64,000 nucleotides of DNA, taken from Euborellia annulipes (Eukaryota; Arthropoda; Insecta; Dermaptera; Anisolabididae). Numbering within the stretch: position 1 is the first letter of the stretch; every line of letters begins with the position of its first letter. The position numbers and the translations under genes are program-made. The stretch spans positions 1 to 64,000 of the forward strand of contig JAKCPI010027598.1 in NCBI GenBank assembly GCA_023213315.1, given 5' to 3'. The notes beneath the pieces are model-generated. The model searched no databases. It was not told the origin of the DNA and saw nothing but the letters and a program-made list of their open reading frames with translations. Shown one piece after another: positions 1 to 10,757 of this stretch.

Positions 1-7
1 GAGAGCG

Positions 8-627
8 GGCGCTGGAGGTAGTTGAGTATGCAAAATGTGAGGACCGAATTCTGACAATGGATTTGGGCTAAGAATAGCTCCCAGAATAAGGATCCGGATC
101 TTGCCGGGCCAATTTTGGTCCAATTTTTTTTTACCCCCACTCCTCTTATTTCCACAGAAATCAATGGAATATGTGCTAAGATGAAGACTTGCAATTATGG
201 TCAAATTCTTATGCCAAAACCTTCAAAACAATGACATCCCACAATTTGGCGTGGTTTGAAGCATGATATTTAAATTTATAATAAAGGGAGAGAAAGGACT
301 TGAAGGGGTTAGAGGGGACCACCGCAGCTGGCGGCAAGATAGTACTTCTCAGGGGACTATAGAGGATCACCCTCAGTTGCCTAGTAAGATAGTTTTTTCA
401 TTCTTTGAGGTTTTAAGTATAAGAATTTGACCATAATTGCAAGTCTTACCATTAGCTTAGCATGCATTCCAGTGAATTCCTATGGAAATAAGAAAGGTGG
501 GGGTGAAGAATTGGACAAAAATTGGCCCGGCAAGATCCGGATCCTTATTCTTCGAAAAATTCTTGGCCCAAATCCATTGACAGAATTCGGTCCTTACATT
601 TTTGCATACTCAACTACCTCCAGCGCC
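8..627. repeat. Foldback element with ~200-bp inverted arms
   Basis: The first ~205 bases (8-~215) reappear as a close reverse complement at ~415-627; both outer ends read GGCGCTGGAGGTAGTTGAG. About 200 bp of unrelated sequence separates the arms, so the unit would fold into one long stem. No transposase is encoded, which is what a non-autonomous foldback or MITE looks like. A target duplication cannot be checked because the left end is almost at the window edge. The short open frames here (427-630, 522-857) lie in the arm and are not genes. Confidence 0.75.
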
Positions 628-1844
628 TGACTTTGATTTACTCTTTGGCTATTTATTTGGTTTTTTGTCGTCCGTTTTTGCTGTTCCCCGCGTCATCATC
701 TTATCACACCAATTCATCAAATATATATTTTTTTGTTTGTAAGTGTAATTCCACTCAGTGCCTCATTAAATGTCTATTTTGTTGTGAAAACGACTCCTTA
801 TTCATTTTACTTGGTATCACCCTTGCTATCAATGAAGTAACTTTGATGTGGATATAAGCAGCCCCCACTACAGTCCAATCTAAACTCCCCGGCATCATAT
901 AATTCCCACATACTGGTTTTTCCTGTGACTTGATGTCCCATGTGTTAAAATCAAATCAATTTTGACTTTTGATTAATTTTTTATTTTGTTCTAAAAAAAA
1001 AAATTCACATGGAAGAATAGAAGGAGATATTAATGGGAGTAGAGTTGAGGATTCTTCCCTATTATATTTCCTCCTGTTCACACCATAAACACACGACGGA
1101 GGATTTCCAATATTGACCAACGCACATTCAAACACATATAGGGCATCAGGCAGCTAACTTTAATCTGATCGCAGAATAATAAAGGGCCGTGGCGTTTGAA
1201 TGGGCTTTCAGCCAATGGTAGAATGGGGATACAAGTAAATAAAGTTGTGCCGGTCTATTTATTATGTAAAATGAGAGAGTATATTTGGCGAAGAACGTGA
1301 TAACCTCCCTATAAATGAGGACGTCATTAAAACTTTTGATCAATCCGTTTGTTCGTATTGTCTGTCACTCTCTAAAATAATAAAAGTGATGGAAATAAAG
1401 CATGGATGCTTTAATTTTGGCAATTTTCTCTCAATTTGGAATTTATTTTTTTTCTTATCTTCAAAAATCTCTTGTATAGTAAATTATTAAATATATTTCT
1501 GCCCACTAAAATACTCTTGATCCTTGAGGTAGCTTCTTTTAAGGACTGGGGGTTCTCTGCCAAGCGATAAATAAAAATTTGTTTCAATTGTATTGGCTAG
1601 CTAAAAAATTTAAATAAAAAGGAATGGGGTCTTCGAGAATTATTAAAATTTCGAATTCGCATATTTTTGACGATTACAATCCTTGCTCTACTTCATATAC
1701 AAGAAAGCAAAAATTAGTGAAGGACAAATTTTCGATATTAATTTTTTTTTTTGTGTTTCTACAAAATTAACCCTCTTTTCAGTTTAAGAGTTAAATATTT
1801 TCGAAAATAATACTTTGTCCCAAATTAGTTGCTATATTTGGTTC
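628..1844. other. AT-rich intergenic stretch, nothing recognised
   Basis: No open frame with protein-like composition, no clear inverted repeat and no tRNA or rRNA were seen. Confidence 0.5.
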
Positions 1845-1892
1845 AACCAGATTTTTTGTGTCGACATATATTTAGTTTCCGACAGTATGGTA

Positions 1893-2106
1893 CAGTGAGG
1901 GACAATATTAAGTCCCACCCATGCGTTTTCTACTTGTGATTATTTCATTGTTTTTAAAAAAAAATATTATATATTTTTTTAATGGAAACATTCATAGTTC
2001 AAACCTAGAAAATTTAAAATTAAGATTTTCATTTTTTTGTATAAAAACAATGAAATAATCACAAGTAGAAAATGCTTGGGTGGGACTTCAATATTGATCA
2101 TCACTG
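1893..2106. mobile_element. Tc1/mariner-type MITE with TA target duplication
   Basis: This 214-bp element has ~65-bp terminal inverted repeats: CAGTGAGGGACAATATT at the left, and the right end (2043-2106) is its near reverse complement. The dinucleotide TA flanks it at 1891-1892 and 2107-2108, as expected for Tc1/mariner-type transposition. It has no open frame. It interrupts R copy a between the blocks that read TTTCCGACAGTA and ACATTCGATTTTC in intact copies. Confidence 0.8.
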
Positions 2107-2113
2107 TACATTC

Positions 2114-2366
2114 ACACACTTTTCTCATTCACACTCACATTCACACACACATTCACACAGTCTTTTCGGCAACTCAGGCCATTTAAGACTTTAGACGATA
2201 ACCGTTATTATATAAATATACATATAGGGGGGTCCAGGCATTCTTATTTAAGCCATTTGGTATCCAATTGGCTTAAATAAAATCATCGGACTGCCTGGGG
2301 TCCGAACCCGCGACGTTTGGTATACGAGGTTAGCCCACTCTAACCTCTACGCCATGCCCCGAGGGC
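2114..2366 (-). mobile_element. tRNA-derived SINE (family S1), copy 1
   Basis: Read on the minus strand it starts with a tRNA-like head: a GGCGTAGAGGTTAG A-box-like segment and a GGGTTCGGACCC B-box. It continues through a short inverted repeat (AGCCATTTGG / CCAATTGGCT) and GTTGCCGAAAAGACTGTGTG to a simple GTGTGA tail. It is flanked by a perfect 12-bp duplication CACTGTACATTC at 2102-2113 and 2367-2378. That duplication spans the right end of the neighbouring MITE, so the SINE arrived after the MITE. A functional tRNA gene is excluded because no anticodon arm or acceptor closure is present. Confidence 0.85.
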
Positions 2367-2935
2367 CACTGTACATTCGATTTTCAAGATGTAAAATTTA
2401 TATGTGAAAATATTTATATTTTATTACCATGGCAACCATTTCTCCTATCTATTCTATGGAATACCAGAGTAAAGTGGTCTTCAGAAGATTTCAATGGCAA
2501 AATAGGAATATACATTTTAAAGAGAATCTAAAAAATAATTGATTTTGAATTTTAATCAAAATTGTTGGCCCAAATTTAGAGAAAATCGAAAAAAAAAACT
2601 GAAAAAGTGCATCAGTAAAGTACCCTAGTACTCTTTGGTCGAATTTGTTCAAAAGCTTCGTGTCACGTCCCATGGGGGGTGCCTAACTTAAATATAAAAT
2701 TTCAACCTCCTAGCTCTTTTCTTCTTGAGAAATTTTGTTCACAGACACACGGACACAGATAGACATACAGACACACAGACAGACAGTAGCATGTCTCGAA
2801 AACCACTTTTTTGGATTCAGGGGACCTCAAAACTTGTATATCCGTCAAAATCTCGACATCCAATTTTTCACATGAATCCAATACTTTCTCTCTCTCTATA
2901 TTAACATATAGAGGTAAGAGAGAAAGTATTAGTGT

Positions 2936-3847
2936 TGTTGATTTAAACATTTACTCTTAAGACTGCTTCTCCCACAATTCTGTGTTATATTTATATCTTC
3001 ATATTTTTATAACGGATTCCGCCACTACTTTGGTTATACCCTCTATATTCAATATATGCTGTATAATGATTCAACGACTGATAGGCCCTAAAATATTAAT
3101 TTGATCAGAGCTCCCACACACAGTAAAATCAATTTCAATCTGCTCAAAATTTTGCGATACCAGATAGTTATTGTCATAGAATATTAAGTAAAAAAATCCC
3201 AAGTTGTAACAAGAACTATTTCCCTCTGAAGATTAATTAATTGTATTATTATCTTACTAACAGAGAGAGAGAGATTTGCTTTAATAAATTATATAAAGGA
3301 GAGAGGTGGAAAAAGCGATATGAAAACAAGAATTTATGAGATCAAGGTAGTTTTTTGACAAATATTAACTTTTGTTGTTGTTGTTGTTGTTGTTGTTGTG
3401 TTTTTGATGGTGGTGGAGGAGGAGACGACCACTCCCTAAAGAGAGAAGAAATAAGATAAACCGGGTGGGTAGTCATGATTGATGAACGTCGGTCAGTCAC
3501 CATGGGGAAGGACGAATTTAAGGAACAGGAGCAGCATCTCATGGGATCCGCCATTAGTACAAAACGCCATTATTTGGACACTCTCGGATGACAATTGAAA
3601 TAATTCCATGGGGTGGTCATTTTCTTTTCTTTCTTCCTCACATTAAATTAAAATTGAAGCAAAAGAGAGAGTGCAAGAGAACCCTTATCTTCCTTTAATC
3701 TTTTAAAAAGGTTCTAACAAAATAATGTAATCTATTTTGTTCTACAGAAAAAATGTAATTGGAATGTATTTAATCCCTAACACTCCCTCATTTTATATTA
3801 CCAATGAAGTTAAATATGCCTCTACACGAGTAGTAATATTTCCAGAA
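2936..3847. other. Intergenic stretch with simple repeats
   Basis: It contains a GAGAGA run near 3262 and a (TTG)n microsatellite at 3371-3398. A 70-codon minus-strand frame at 3342-3554 owes its poly-Gln tract to that microsatellite and shows no known domain, so it is not called. Nothing else is recognised. Confidence 0.5.
3371..3398. repeat. (TTG)n microsatellite
   Basis: About nine tandem TTG units with clean phase. Confidence 0.9.
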
Positions 3848-4103
3848 CCTCAAAACGTGTATATCCGTCAAAATCTAGACATCGAATTTTTGACATGTAT
3901 CCAATATATATTTTAACATAGATAGAAATAAGAGAAAGAAAAAAATAGACTGGGAAGCAAGCGCGTAAACAAACTTGGGAACTCCTTCCCCCTTTTCGGT
4001 ATATGAACGAAGATATTCCACAATTTATTTAAGGGTTCAGGAATTCTCCAATGAGCAACGCAGCTAGTAGTTTTTTCAATTTTTATTTAAATATAAAGTG
4101 CCA

Positions 4104-4144
4104 GGGCCAACGTTTCGGTCACATATAAGACCATCATCAGGGCC
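4104..4144 (-). ncRNA. Hammerhead-ribozyme-like motif H1a
   Basis: On the minus strand the order is stem I strand GGCC, core CTGATGA, stem II TGGTC / GACC, core GAAA, minimal stem III ACGT, then a T as the cleavage position and GGCC closing stem I. All invariant hammerhead core bases are present. The two-base-pair stem III without a loop matches the minimal motifs described in Penelope-like elements, which are thought to act as dimers. It mirrors H1b. Activity is not shown. Confidence 0.6.
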
Positions 4145-4298
4145 AAGCCATTGTCAATTTATAATTCCTCTTGGTCATAATGCCCAAAGGAATTATCAAT
4201 AATACAACAAATTCAATGACCAAATTGTTAAATTTATTGTGTTATTATGGACTCTCAGTCCAATATGACCAAGAGGAATAATAAAATGACAATAGCTT

Positions 4299-4338
4299 GG
4301 CCCTGATGATGGTCCTATATGCGACCGAAACGTTGGCC
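4299..4338 (+). ncRNA. Hammerhead-ribozyme-like motif H1b
   Basis: GGCC (4299-4302) pairs with GGCC (4335-4338) as stem I. CTGATGA is at 4303-4309, stem II is GGTC / GACC, GAAA is at 4327-4330, the minimal stem III is ACGT, and the predicted cut follows T4334. The loop of stem II differs slightly from H1a while the core is identical, as expected if the core is under constraint. Confidence 0.65.
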
Positions 4339-4618
4339 CTGCACTTTATATTTAAATAAAAATTGAAAAAAACGACTAGAGCGTTGCTCATTTGGGATTT
4401 CCTGAACCTTAAATAAATTGTGTAATATGTTCGTTCATATACCGAAGAGGGAGGAAGGAGTTTCTGAGTTTGTTTACGCGCTGCTTCCCCAGTCTATTTT
4501 TTCTTTCTCTTATCTCTATATATGTTTATATATATATATATTGGATACATGTCAAAAATTCGATGTCCAGATTTTGACGGATATACACGTTTTGAGGTCC
4601 TCTGTATCCAAAAATTCC

Positions 4619-5692
4619 TAAAAGATTTTACTGTCGGAATCACAAATTTTTATTTTTTTAATTTTATTTTTGCTTAATGGCTAGAGATTAATTTGAATAA
4701 ATAAGGAGGGAGTCTAAAATGCTGTAGATACCGAAAAAGATTTTAAATAAAAATAAATATCCAATCCCGAATTCCCCTAAACATTTTTAAATTCCATTCT
4801 CTCTCCCTTTCTTCCAAATAACACTCTTGTTTATTTTTTTAAATTTAGAAATTTCTAGTATAATAAATATCCAATATAATCTAAATTGAAAATAATAAAT
4901 AGAGAGGGTGTTGTATAAGGCTATCATTTATTTTCTCTTAAAAGGGAGAGAGAATGGATGGTCCAGAATGGAGGGATGTTTTTCCCTAAGGAGTTGGGTC
5001 TACCTTAAAGGTTGTTCGTTTGGCTAAGAGGGTTTGTTGTCAAAATGACCCTCCCCCCCTCCCCCCTATCCCATCCCAGTGATTGATAACTTTCCAATAC
5101 CCACACGCCCTCTTTCACTTTATCCACATTTAGTTATAAATAATAATATAGAAGGGAACGTGTTGCTCATTAAATTAAAATTTATATTTTATATAGCTGC
5201 TTTAAATTGGAATATTAACATTTTAATCAAATAAACATCATTATTTGGGGAATTGAATCCAAGAAGGGGGACGAATTAATTCATTGTAGAAATTTGCTGT
5301 GAGTTATATCTGAAAGGTAGGCAACCCAATTTACGAAATCATTCATGGCTATCCCTGAAGAGGAAGGCAGAGGAGACTAAATCCCCTCTATGAGGGAGAA
5401 AGGGATGTCAGACGCCCCGCAATACGCGAGACATCCAAAGATTTGTCCAGCATCCCGTAAAAATTGAAGCTTCGACTTCTCGGCAAATCCCCTATTTTGT
5501 TTGCAAACTTGACTGAGCGTCCATGCAATAAGCATTAATTCATAAATATCTCACAGATTACAGTTTATGTGTTTATTGTTGTTATATATTCTAATTCTGT
5601 ACACCTCGTTTATGGTAAAGTTTTTTGAAAATTTTCACATTCAAAAGTTTCTTATATTTTCAAGCAAAATTTAAAAAGTTAAATTGTAACGT
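4619..5692. other. AT-rich intergenic stretch, nothing recognised
   Basis: A slightly more GC-rich patch at ~5330-5510 has no convincing open frame. No inverted repeat was noticed. Confidence 0.5.
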
Positions 5693-5785
5693 AAAAATCT
5701 GGTGTGACTGGCGCACAGCACACAACTTTCTCTTACCCTTCGGTAAGAGAAAGTTGTGCACCGTGCTGGTCACACCAGATTTTTT
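5693..5785 (-). repeat. R-family terminal hairpin
   Basis: The near-perfect inverted repeat begins AAAAATCTGGTGTGAC, has inner arms ACTTTCTCTTACC and GGTAAGAGAAAGT, and a 2-4-nt loop. The flank at 5786-5820 (TATATTTAGTTTCC..AGCACCTTAG) matches the flank of the hairpin at 15996, in the opposite orientation. Confidence 0.8.
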
Positions 5786-6301
5786 CTGTCGAGATATATT
5801 TAGTTTCCCATAGCACCTTAGTTACAAACATAGGCGCCGGAACTGGGGGGGGCACGGGTACATTGCCCCCCCCTGGCATCCTACAGGGGGGGGCAGGGGG
5901 GGGCAAAATTTCTTCTTTTATTTCATTTAGTTTTAAAAATGATATATTTTAAAATTTTTTTTATTTAAATTTAAAAAAAATTAAAAAAGTAAGAAATTTT
6001 TTTTATTTTATATAGACCTATTGTATTTCTAAATTTAAATACATTTTATATGGAATTAAAATAATAAAATTTAGATAACATGAAAACTTGAGACTTTATG
6101 CCTTGGAAAAAAAAAAATTAAAATAAAGAAAAATTAAAAATATTTATTTCCTTCAAATAGTAAATAACAAATCTACTATATAGCCTAAAAAAAATTTTGA
6201 TTAAATAATTTGCATATTGTTAAACTATATATTTGTAAAAGTTAAATATAAAGGACTACAGACTATTTAGTGTAGTTGATTAACAGTTATAAGAAGAAAA
6301 A

Positions 6302-8839
6302 ATGAAACGTCGATTTATTGATGATTATTTTAAAAAGAAACAGGTAAGAATGGCCGTAGGCCTACTCTTAAAAACTTATTTTTCTTCGCCAAAAATATAC
6401 GTACGCTAAAAATTTAATAAAAAAATGAAAATTTCTTATTATATCTGGTTCTTTCGTAGGCTCTTTAGAAAAAGGAAGCATTAGCACGGGTAGTCCTTTG
6501 CACCATGAGCATCGCCCTAGTACCAGCAGTAACATTTCTTCCACAAACACCATAGGTATTAATATAATAATTTCAAAAAATGAGTCATTATGCTTGTTTA
6601 TTGTTTTGTTGCCTTGCTCAGAGATCGGAAATTCAATTAAATAATTTATTCATTTATTTAACAGAAAACATCGCCGATGATCCATCTGCTCCTGTAAAGA
6701 GTGTTTCTTTTGCTTTTACTAAAAACACACACGAAAAGATATGCTCTTTAAACGAACCGTATCAACCTTTGGATATTCCTCCATGGACCCAATCTGGACG
6801 TAATCATAATTTTCAGAATGAGTGGTTCACAACATACCCTTGGCTTCATTTTGACTCAATGACTAAAAGTATTTTTTGTTTCATATGTGTCCAAGCGCTA
6901 GGAAAAAAATTAGTAAAATGTGAAAAAAATCATGAAACAAACTTAGTGATTGATGGGTATAAAAACTGGAAAAAAATTATCATAAAATTAAAAAGTCACG
7001 AAAAATCTGCTTTTCACAAAGAATCATTTATAAAATTAGAAGCACTGAAGAAAAATACTCCAATTATTTCCTTATTATCTGAACAAACATTATCTGTTCA
7101 AATACAAAATCAAATCGCTCTAAAAACAATAATAACCTCAGCATTATATTTAGCTCGTCAGGGAATTGCATTTAGAGCACATGATATTAATGAAGGAAAT
7201 TTCATTCAATTATTACGTCTCAGGGAAAATGACATTCCAGAATTAAAATTATTTTTAAAACACAAAAAATCATATAATTCTTCAGATATTCAGAATGAAA
7301 TATTGAGAATTATTTCCCATGATATTTTGCGTAAAATTATTAAAATAATAAAAAAAGAGGAGAATATTCTCTCATTGTTGATGAAACCAATGATGTACAG
7401 GGAAAAGAACAAGTTTCTATATCGATCAGATCTGTAGATGAAGATACTCTTGAAATTGATGAGTTTTTTCTTGGTCTCTATGACACTCACTCTATGACTG
7501 GGGAATCATTGTATAATATTATAAAAGACATGCTTATTCGTTTTGATTTAAGTATGGATCTCTTGCGAGGACAATGCTATGACGGAGGATCAAATATGAC
7601 CGGAATAAAAAACGGTGTCAAATCAAGAGTGTTGGCAGATCAACCAATGGCTTTATTTATTCATTGTTCAGCTCATTCTCTAAATTTGGCTGTGCAGGAT
7701 TCTTCAAAAAGAATTCCTTTAATACGTGATTGCCTTCAATGGGTAAACGACATAGGAGTTATTGTCAAAGAATCACCAAAACGATCACATAATTTTCATG
7801 AGATTGCTAAGGCTCATGGAATAGAGAAAACTGGCCCTCGGCCATTATGCCCAACCCGTTGGACCATCAGACATACTTCATTGTCAGGGGTTATCAATAC
7901 TTACCCTGCTGTTTTGGACTTTCTATTTTCATTAGCATCTTGTAATGATGATATAGGGTCCAAAGCCAGGGGACTTTATGATCAATTATCAAAGGGTTCT
8001 ATATACTTTGGAATTAGACTTAGTTATCTAATGTTTTCTTTAACTGATCAATTGAGCAATGTTCTTCAAAGTGAAACGCAAACTGTAGCTGGGGCAAAGG
8101 AAGCTGTTGAGTTAGTTTTAGAATCTTTAAAAAAAAACGCTCAGAACAATTTTTTAATGAAATGTGGAAGGATGTAAAGAAAAAAATAAAAGAAATGAAT
8201 CTTGAGGAGCCCTCGTTACCGAGAAAGCGAGAGATTCCTAAAAAATTTCTATATAAACCTAACGAGTCTGAACACAAGTTCACGTCAATAGAAGAATATT
8301 TTAGAAAAACTTTCTATGAAGTTATTGATGGGATAATCAACGAGATTGAATTAAGATTCTCCCATCCGGGGTTTTTAAAATATCTACAAATCGAAAAAAT
8401 TGTTATTTTAGAAACCCGTTTTTGGGACCAATCTGTTATGGATATTTTAAAAGAATATGAGTTTGTAGAAGAAAAGGTCAAAAGAGAATTTGATTTCTTT
8501 AGGGAATTAATTCCTCAAGCTAAATGCTTGAATGATTTTGTAATAAAATACAAAAATCTTAATCAAGAATCAAAAAAATTATTTCCTAACCTGAGAAATA
8601 TTCTAAAACTACTTTTAGTGATCCCGGCCACATCAGCAACCGCTGAGCGCTCATTTTCTATGTTAAGAAGAATAAAAACATATCTTCGCTCAACAATGAC
8701 GCAAGAACGATTAAATCATGTATGCATAATAAATACATATCCAGAAATCGTAGATGAAATAGATATCCAAAATATCATGGCTACATTTATAAATAGTAAT
8801 GACTTTAGAATTCAACATTTTGGCAAAATTAAAAAATAA
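6302..8839 (+). pseudogene. hAT transposase, ZMYM1/TTF-type, two frameshifts
   Basis: A probable exon 1 (6302-6343, MKRRFIDDYFKKKQ, donor GTAAGA) is followed by a Ser-rich segment near 6470-6556 and a main exon from 6664. The protein has a TTF-type zinc-finger region (WFTTYPWLHFD..FCFIC, then a Lys/His stretch), a DUF4371-like RNase H-fold core (VDETNDV, CYDGGSNMTG, HCSAHSLNLAV, CPTRW) and a C-terminal hAT dimerisation segment (ATSATAERSFSMLRRIKTYL). The frame breaks near 7365 (one base missing before SLIVDET) and near 8150 (in a T run before NEMWKDV). The exon 1 to exon 2 phase also does not fit simply. Few other lesions are seen, so it died recently or is still a template for non-autonomous copies. 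Confidence 0.85.
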
Positions 8840-8984
8840 TTTCCATGATTTATAAATAATATTATTATTGATATATATATATATTTATATAAATAAAAAT
8901 TGTATTCAAGCAAATGTTTCTTTTTAATTATTATTACTCTTATTAAACCTTTTTTTTTATATTCTTTCCCTTTCAATCACATCA

Positions 8985-9249
8985 CTTTTTTTTTTTTTTT
9001 TAACATTCACACTTTTTTCTCATTCACACTCACATGCACCCACACATTCATACAGTCTTTTCGGCTTAGGCCATTTAAGACTTTGACGATAACAGTTATG
9101 AATATATATTATTTGGGGTCCAGGCATTCTTATTTAAGCCATTTGGTATCCAAATGCCTTAAATAAAATCATCGGACTGCCTGGGGTCCGAACCCGCGAC
9201 GTTCGGTATACGAGGTTAGCACTCTAACCCCTACACCAAGCCCCGAGGG
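8985..9249 (-). mobile_element. SINE S1, copy 2, inside the hAT element
   Basis: Full-length minus-strand copy with the tRNA-like head (GGGTTCGGACCC) at the right and a poly-T tract plus the CACTCACA tail at the left. The target duplication is CAATCACATCA (8974-8984) and CAATCATATCA (9250-9260), 10 of 11 identical. It landed between the transposase stop and the right hAT end. Confidence 0.85.
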
Positions 9250-9323
9250 CAATCATATCATCTCCATATAGGAAGAGGTTGCCCCCCCTGATTCAAATTC
9301 GTTCCGGCGCCCCTGGGTACAAA

Positions 9324-9575
9324 GATCTTTTACAGTTGTTTGATATGAGGAGTCTCTCTGAAAGAAGAGCAGACGATTCTGTCAACAACTTGTTTAAGCT
9401 TCTGGACGGACGATGGGACTGCAGCGATTTGCTGGCCAAAATCGGATTTAAAGTCCCCGCTTTCAACTGCCGAATGAGATCTCTCCTCTATTGCGAAAGA
9501 TCTCGTACACTTGTAAAGGAGAGATCTCCAATATTCAAAATGATCGCAGAATTTAATAGGAGGGAGAATCTTTGA
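9324..9575 (+). pseudogene. LINE reverse-transcriptase ORF, C-terminal fragment
   Basis: The frame to the stop at 9573-9575 contains SLSERRADDSVNNLFKLLDG, then DCSDLLAKIGFKVP and SPIFKMIAEFN. This is the usual ending of non-LTR retrotransposon ORF2 in arthropods: SL-ERR, a short helix, L-DC-LL-I-F-VP, R-T, SP--RM---N. Only this tail is left; the upstream side is the hAT right end. The clade cannot be fixed. Confidence 0.65.
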
Positions 9576-9840
9576 GCCCTCTCACCAACACTATATTACT
9601 ATTTATATACACCTTACTATATTTTTTTTATGTATATGTATATTTCTGTTTCTATATTCAACATTTTTATGTTTATATTTATAAAACCATGAACATGTGA
9701 ATGTATAAATTAAAGTACAGGCAGGCCCACACAATACTGTAATCCCTCTCTCTCTATAATTGGAGGAAATCTGTTGGGAGAGAATTAGAAATATTCTGTT
9801 TTTGTTTTTGTTTTTTTTTTTTTTTTGAATGTTTCTTAAC
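9576..9840. other. AT-rich spacer, nothing recognised
   Basis: Possible LINE 3' end followed by a T-rich run near 9810-9826; no gene. Confidence 0.4.
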
Positions 9841-9871
<31 letters not shown>

Positions 9872-10012
9872 ATATTTGGGGTTCAGGCATTTCTATTTAA
9901 GCCATCTGGTATCCAGATGGCTTAAATAAAATCATCGGACTGCCTGGGTCCGAACCCGCGACGTTTGGTATAGGAGGTAGGCGCGCTACCTACTACGCCA
10001 CACCCGGGGGAA
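9841..10012 (-). mobile_element. SINE S1, copy 3, with (AAAT)n tract
   Basis: The (AAAT)n run 9841-9872 leads into a minus-strand S1 head. It has the inverted repeat AGCCATCTGG / CCAGATGGCT, the B-box GGGTTCGGACCC on the minus strand and an A-box-like segment near 9985. The GTTGCCGAAAAGACTGTG tail is missing. Confidence 0.7.
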
Positions 10013-10136
10013 TTCTTTGACTTAAAACACCACTTGATTCTTGTAAAACGATGAACAATGGAGATAAGAGTTTACCACTTTAGGATATTGTTGGCATTAT
10101 TGTATACGAATGCTTGCTTTTAATATTAAAATTAGC

Positions 10137-10560
10137 CCTCGGGGCTTGGTGTAGAGGTTAGCGTGCTAGTCGCGGGTTCGGACCTCTGGCAGTCCGATGA
10201 TTTTATTTAAGCCCCTTGGCAAGGGCGGTCCTAACCTTACATTTTGGAGGGGGGTCACTGTTTTTTTTTTTTTTTTTATAGTATAAATAAATGGGCCTGG
10301 ACCCCAATAAATATATATTAATCAAATATGAGTATCGTTTAAGTCTTAAATGGCCTAAGTTGTCGAAAAGATTGTGTGAATGGGAGAGTGAGTGGGAAAA
10401 AAGTGTGTGTTAAAAAAAAAGAAAGATTTTTGGGGGGGGTCACGACCCCCTTGACCCCCCCTCTGGGACCGCCCTTGCCCCTTGGATACCAAAAGTCTTA
10501 AATGGCCTAAGTTGCCGAAAAGACTGTGTGAATGTGCGAGTGAATGAGAAAAAAATGTGA
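10137..10560 (+). mobile_element. SINE S1, copy 4, split by a hAT MITE
   Basis: A plus-strand S1 head (GGCTTGGTGTAGAGGTTAGC, GGGTTCGGACC) runs to 10219 and resumes at 10478 with GGATACC, ending in TGGCCTAAGTTGCCGAAAAG and a GTGTGAATG tail. The middle is the 258-bp hAT MITE below. Confidence 0.8.
10220..10477. mobile_element. 258-bp hAT MITE carrying a SINE fragment
   Basis: The terminal inverted repeats are CAAGGGCGGTCC and GGACCGCCCTTG, flanked by a perfect 8-bp duplication CCCCTTGG (10212-10219, 10478-10485). Its interior (~10280-10415) holds another plus-strand S1 3' part (GGCCTGGACCCCAATAAATA, CTTAAATGGCCTAAGTTG). It therefore picked up a SINE and then jumped into a second SINE. Confidence 0.85.
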
Positions 10561-10757
10561 GTGGTTTAAAAAAAAAAAAAAATATATATATTAAAATTAA
10601 ATATTTTAAAAATTCAAAAATTAATTTTTTTAAATAAGTTCTGTTATTTTATTGGTCGAATTTTTTTCTCGTTTAATGCTTATTTATATTTGTTGTTTAA
10701 TTGTAAAAAGTTTCATTGAAATAGAAATTTAATTTTTGGGTTACTTTACTTGTGAAA

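Larger units (their letters stand above)
1845..2935 (-). repeat. Repeat family R, copy a (interrupted)
   Basis: This is a minus-strand copy of a dispersed family called R here. R runs from an ACTTTCTCTTACC / GAGAGAAAGT inverted start, through a (TG)n-type microsatellite and conserved blocks (AGTACTAGTACTTTACTGA, GGTTGCCATGGTAAC, TTTAGTTTCCGACAGTA), to a terminal hairpin starting ATCTGGTGTGAC. Here the start is at ~2883-2935 and only the first part of the hairpin survives near 1845. A MITE and a SINE are inserted inside it. No coding capacity is seen in any copy. The microsatellite and terminal stem-loop recall non-autonomous Helentron/DINE-type elements, but that is inference. Confidence 0.7.
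3848..4618. repeat. Large foldback carrying two hammerhead-like motifs
   Basis: Two ~340-bp arms (3848-~4190 and ~4265-4618) are near-exact reverse complements around a ~75-bp centre. From the outside in, each arm has a piece of repeat R, a block containing GCGTAAACAAACTTGGGAAC or its relative, a segment matching TTTATATTTAAATAAAAATTG, and the motif CTGATGATGGTC..GACCGAAACGTT. The last is the conserved core of a hammerhead ribozyme as found in Penelope-like elements. The whole may be two retroelement ends joined head to head. No protein is encoded. Confidence 0.8.
5829..9315 (+). mobile_element. hAT transposon (~3.5 kb) with 8-bp target duplication
   Basis: The left end CATAGGCGCCGGAAC is matched by the right end, which reads CAGGGGCGCCGGAAC on the other strand. 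Both ends lead into C/G runs. The flanks GTTACAAA (5821-5828) and GGTACAAA (9316-9323) agree at 7 of 8 bases, the 8-bp duplication typical of hAT elements. Inside is one transposase gene on the + strand, broken by frameshifts. A SINE sits in its 3' part. The element lies between an R hairpin and a LINE fragment. Confidence 0.85.

Noticed and set aside
2280..2360. tRNA gene suggested by the GGGTTCGGACCC box
   Set aside because: Only A- and B-box-like parts are present, the cloverleaf does not close and the segment belongs to a SINE with target duplications.
3342..3554. 70-codon minus-strand frame with poly-Gln and poly-Pro
   Set aside because: The Gln tract is a translated (TTG)n microsatellite and no flanking domain or splice context supports a gene.
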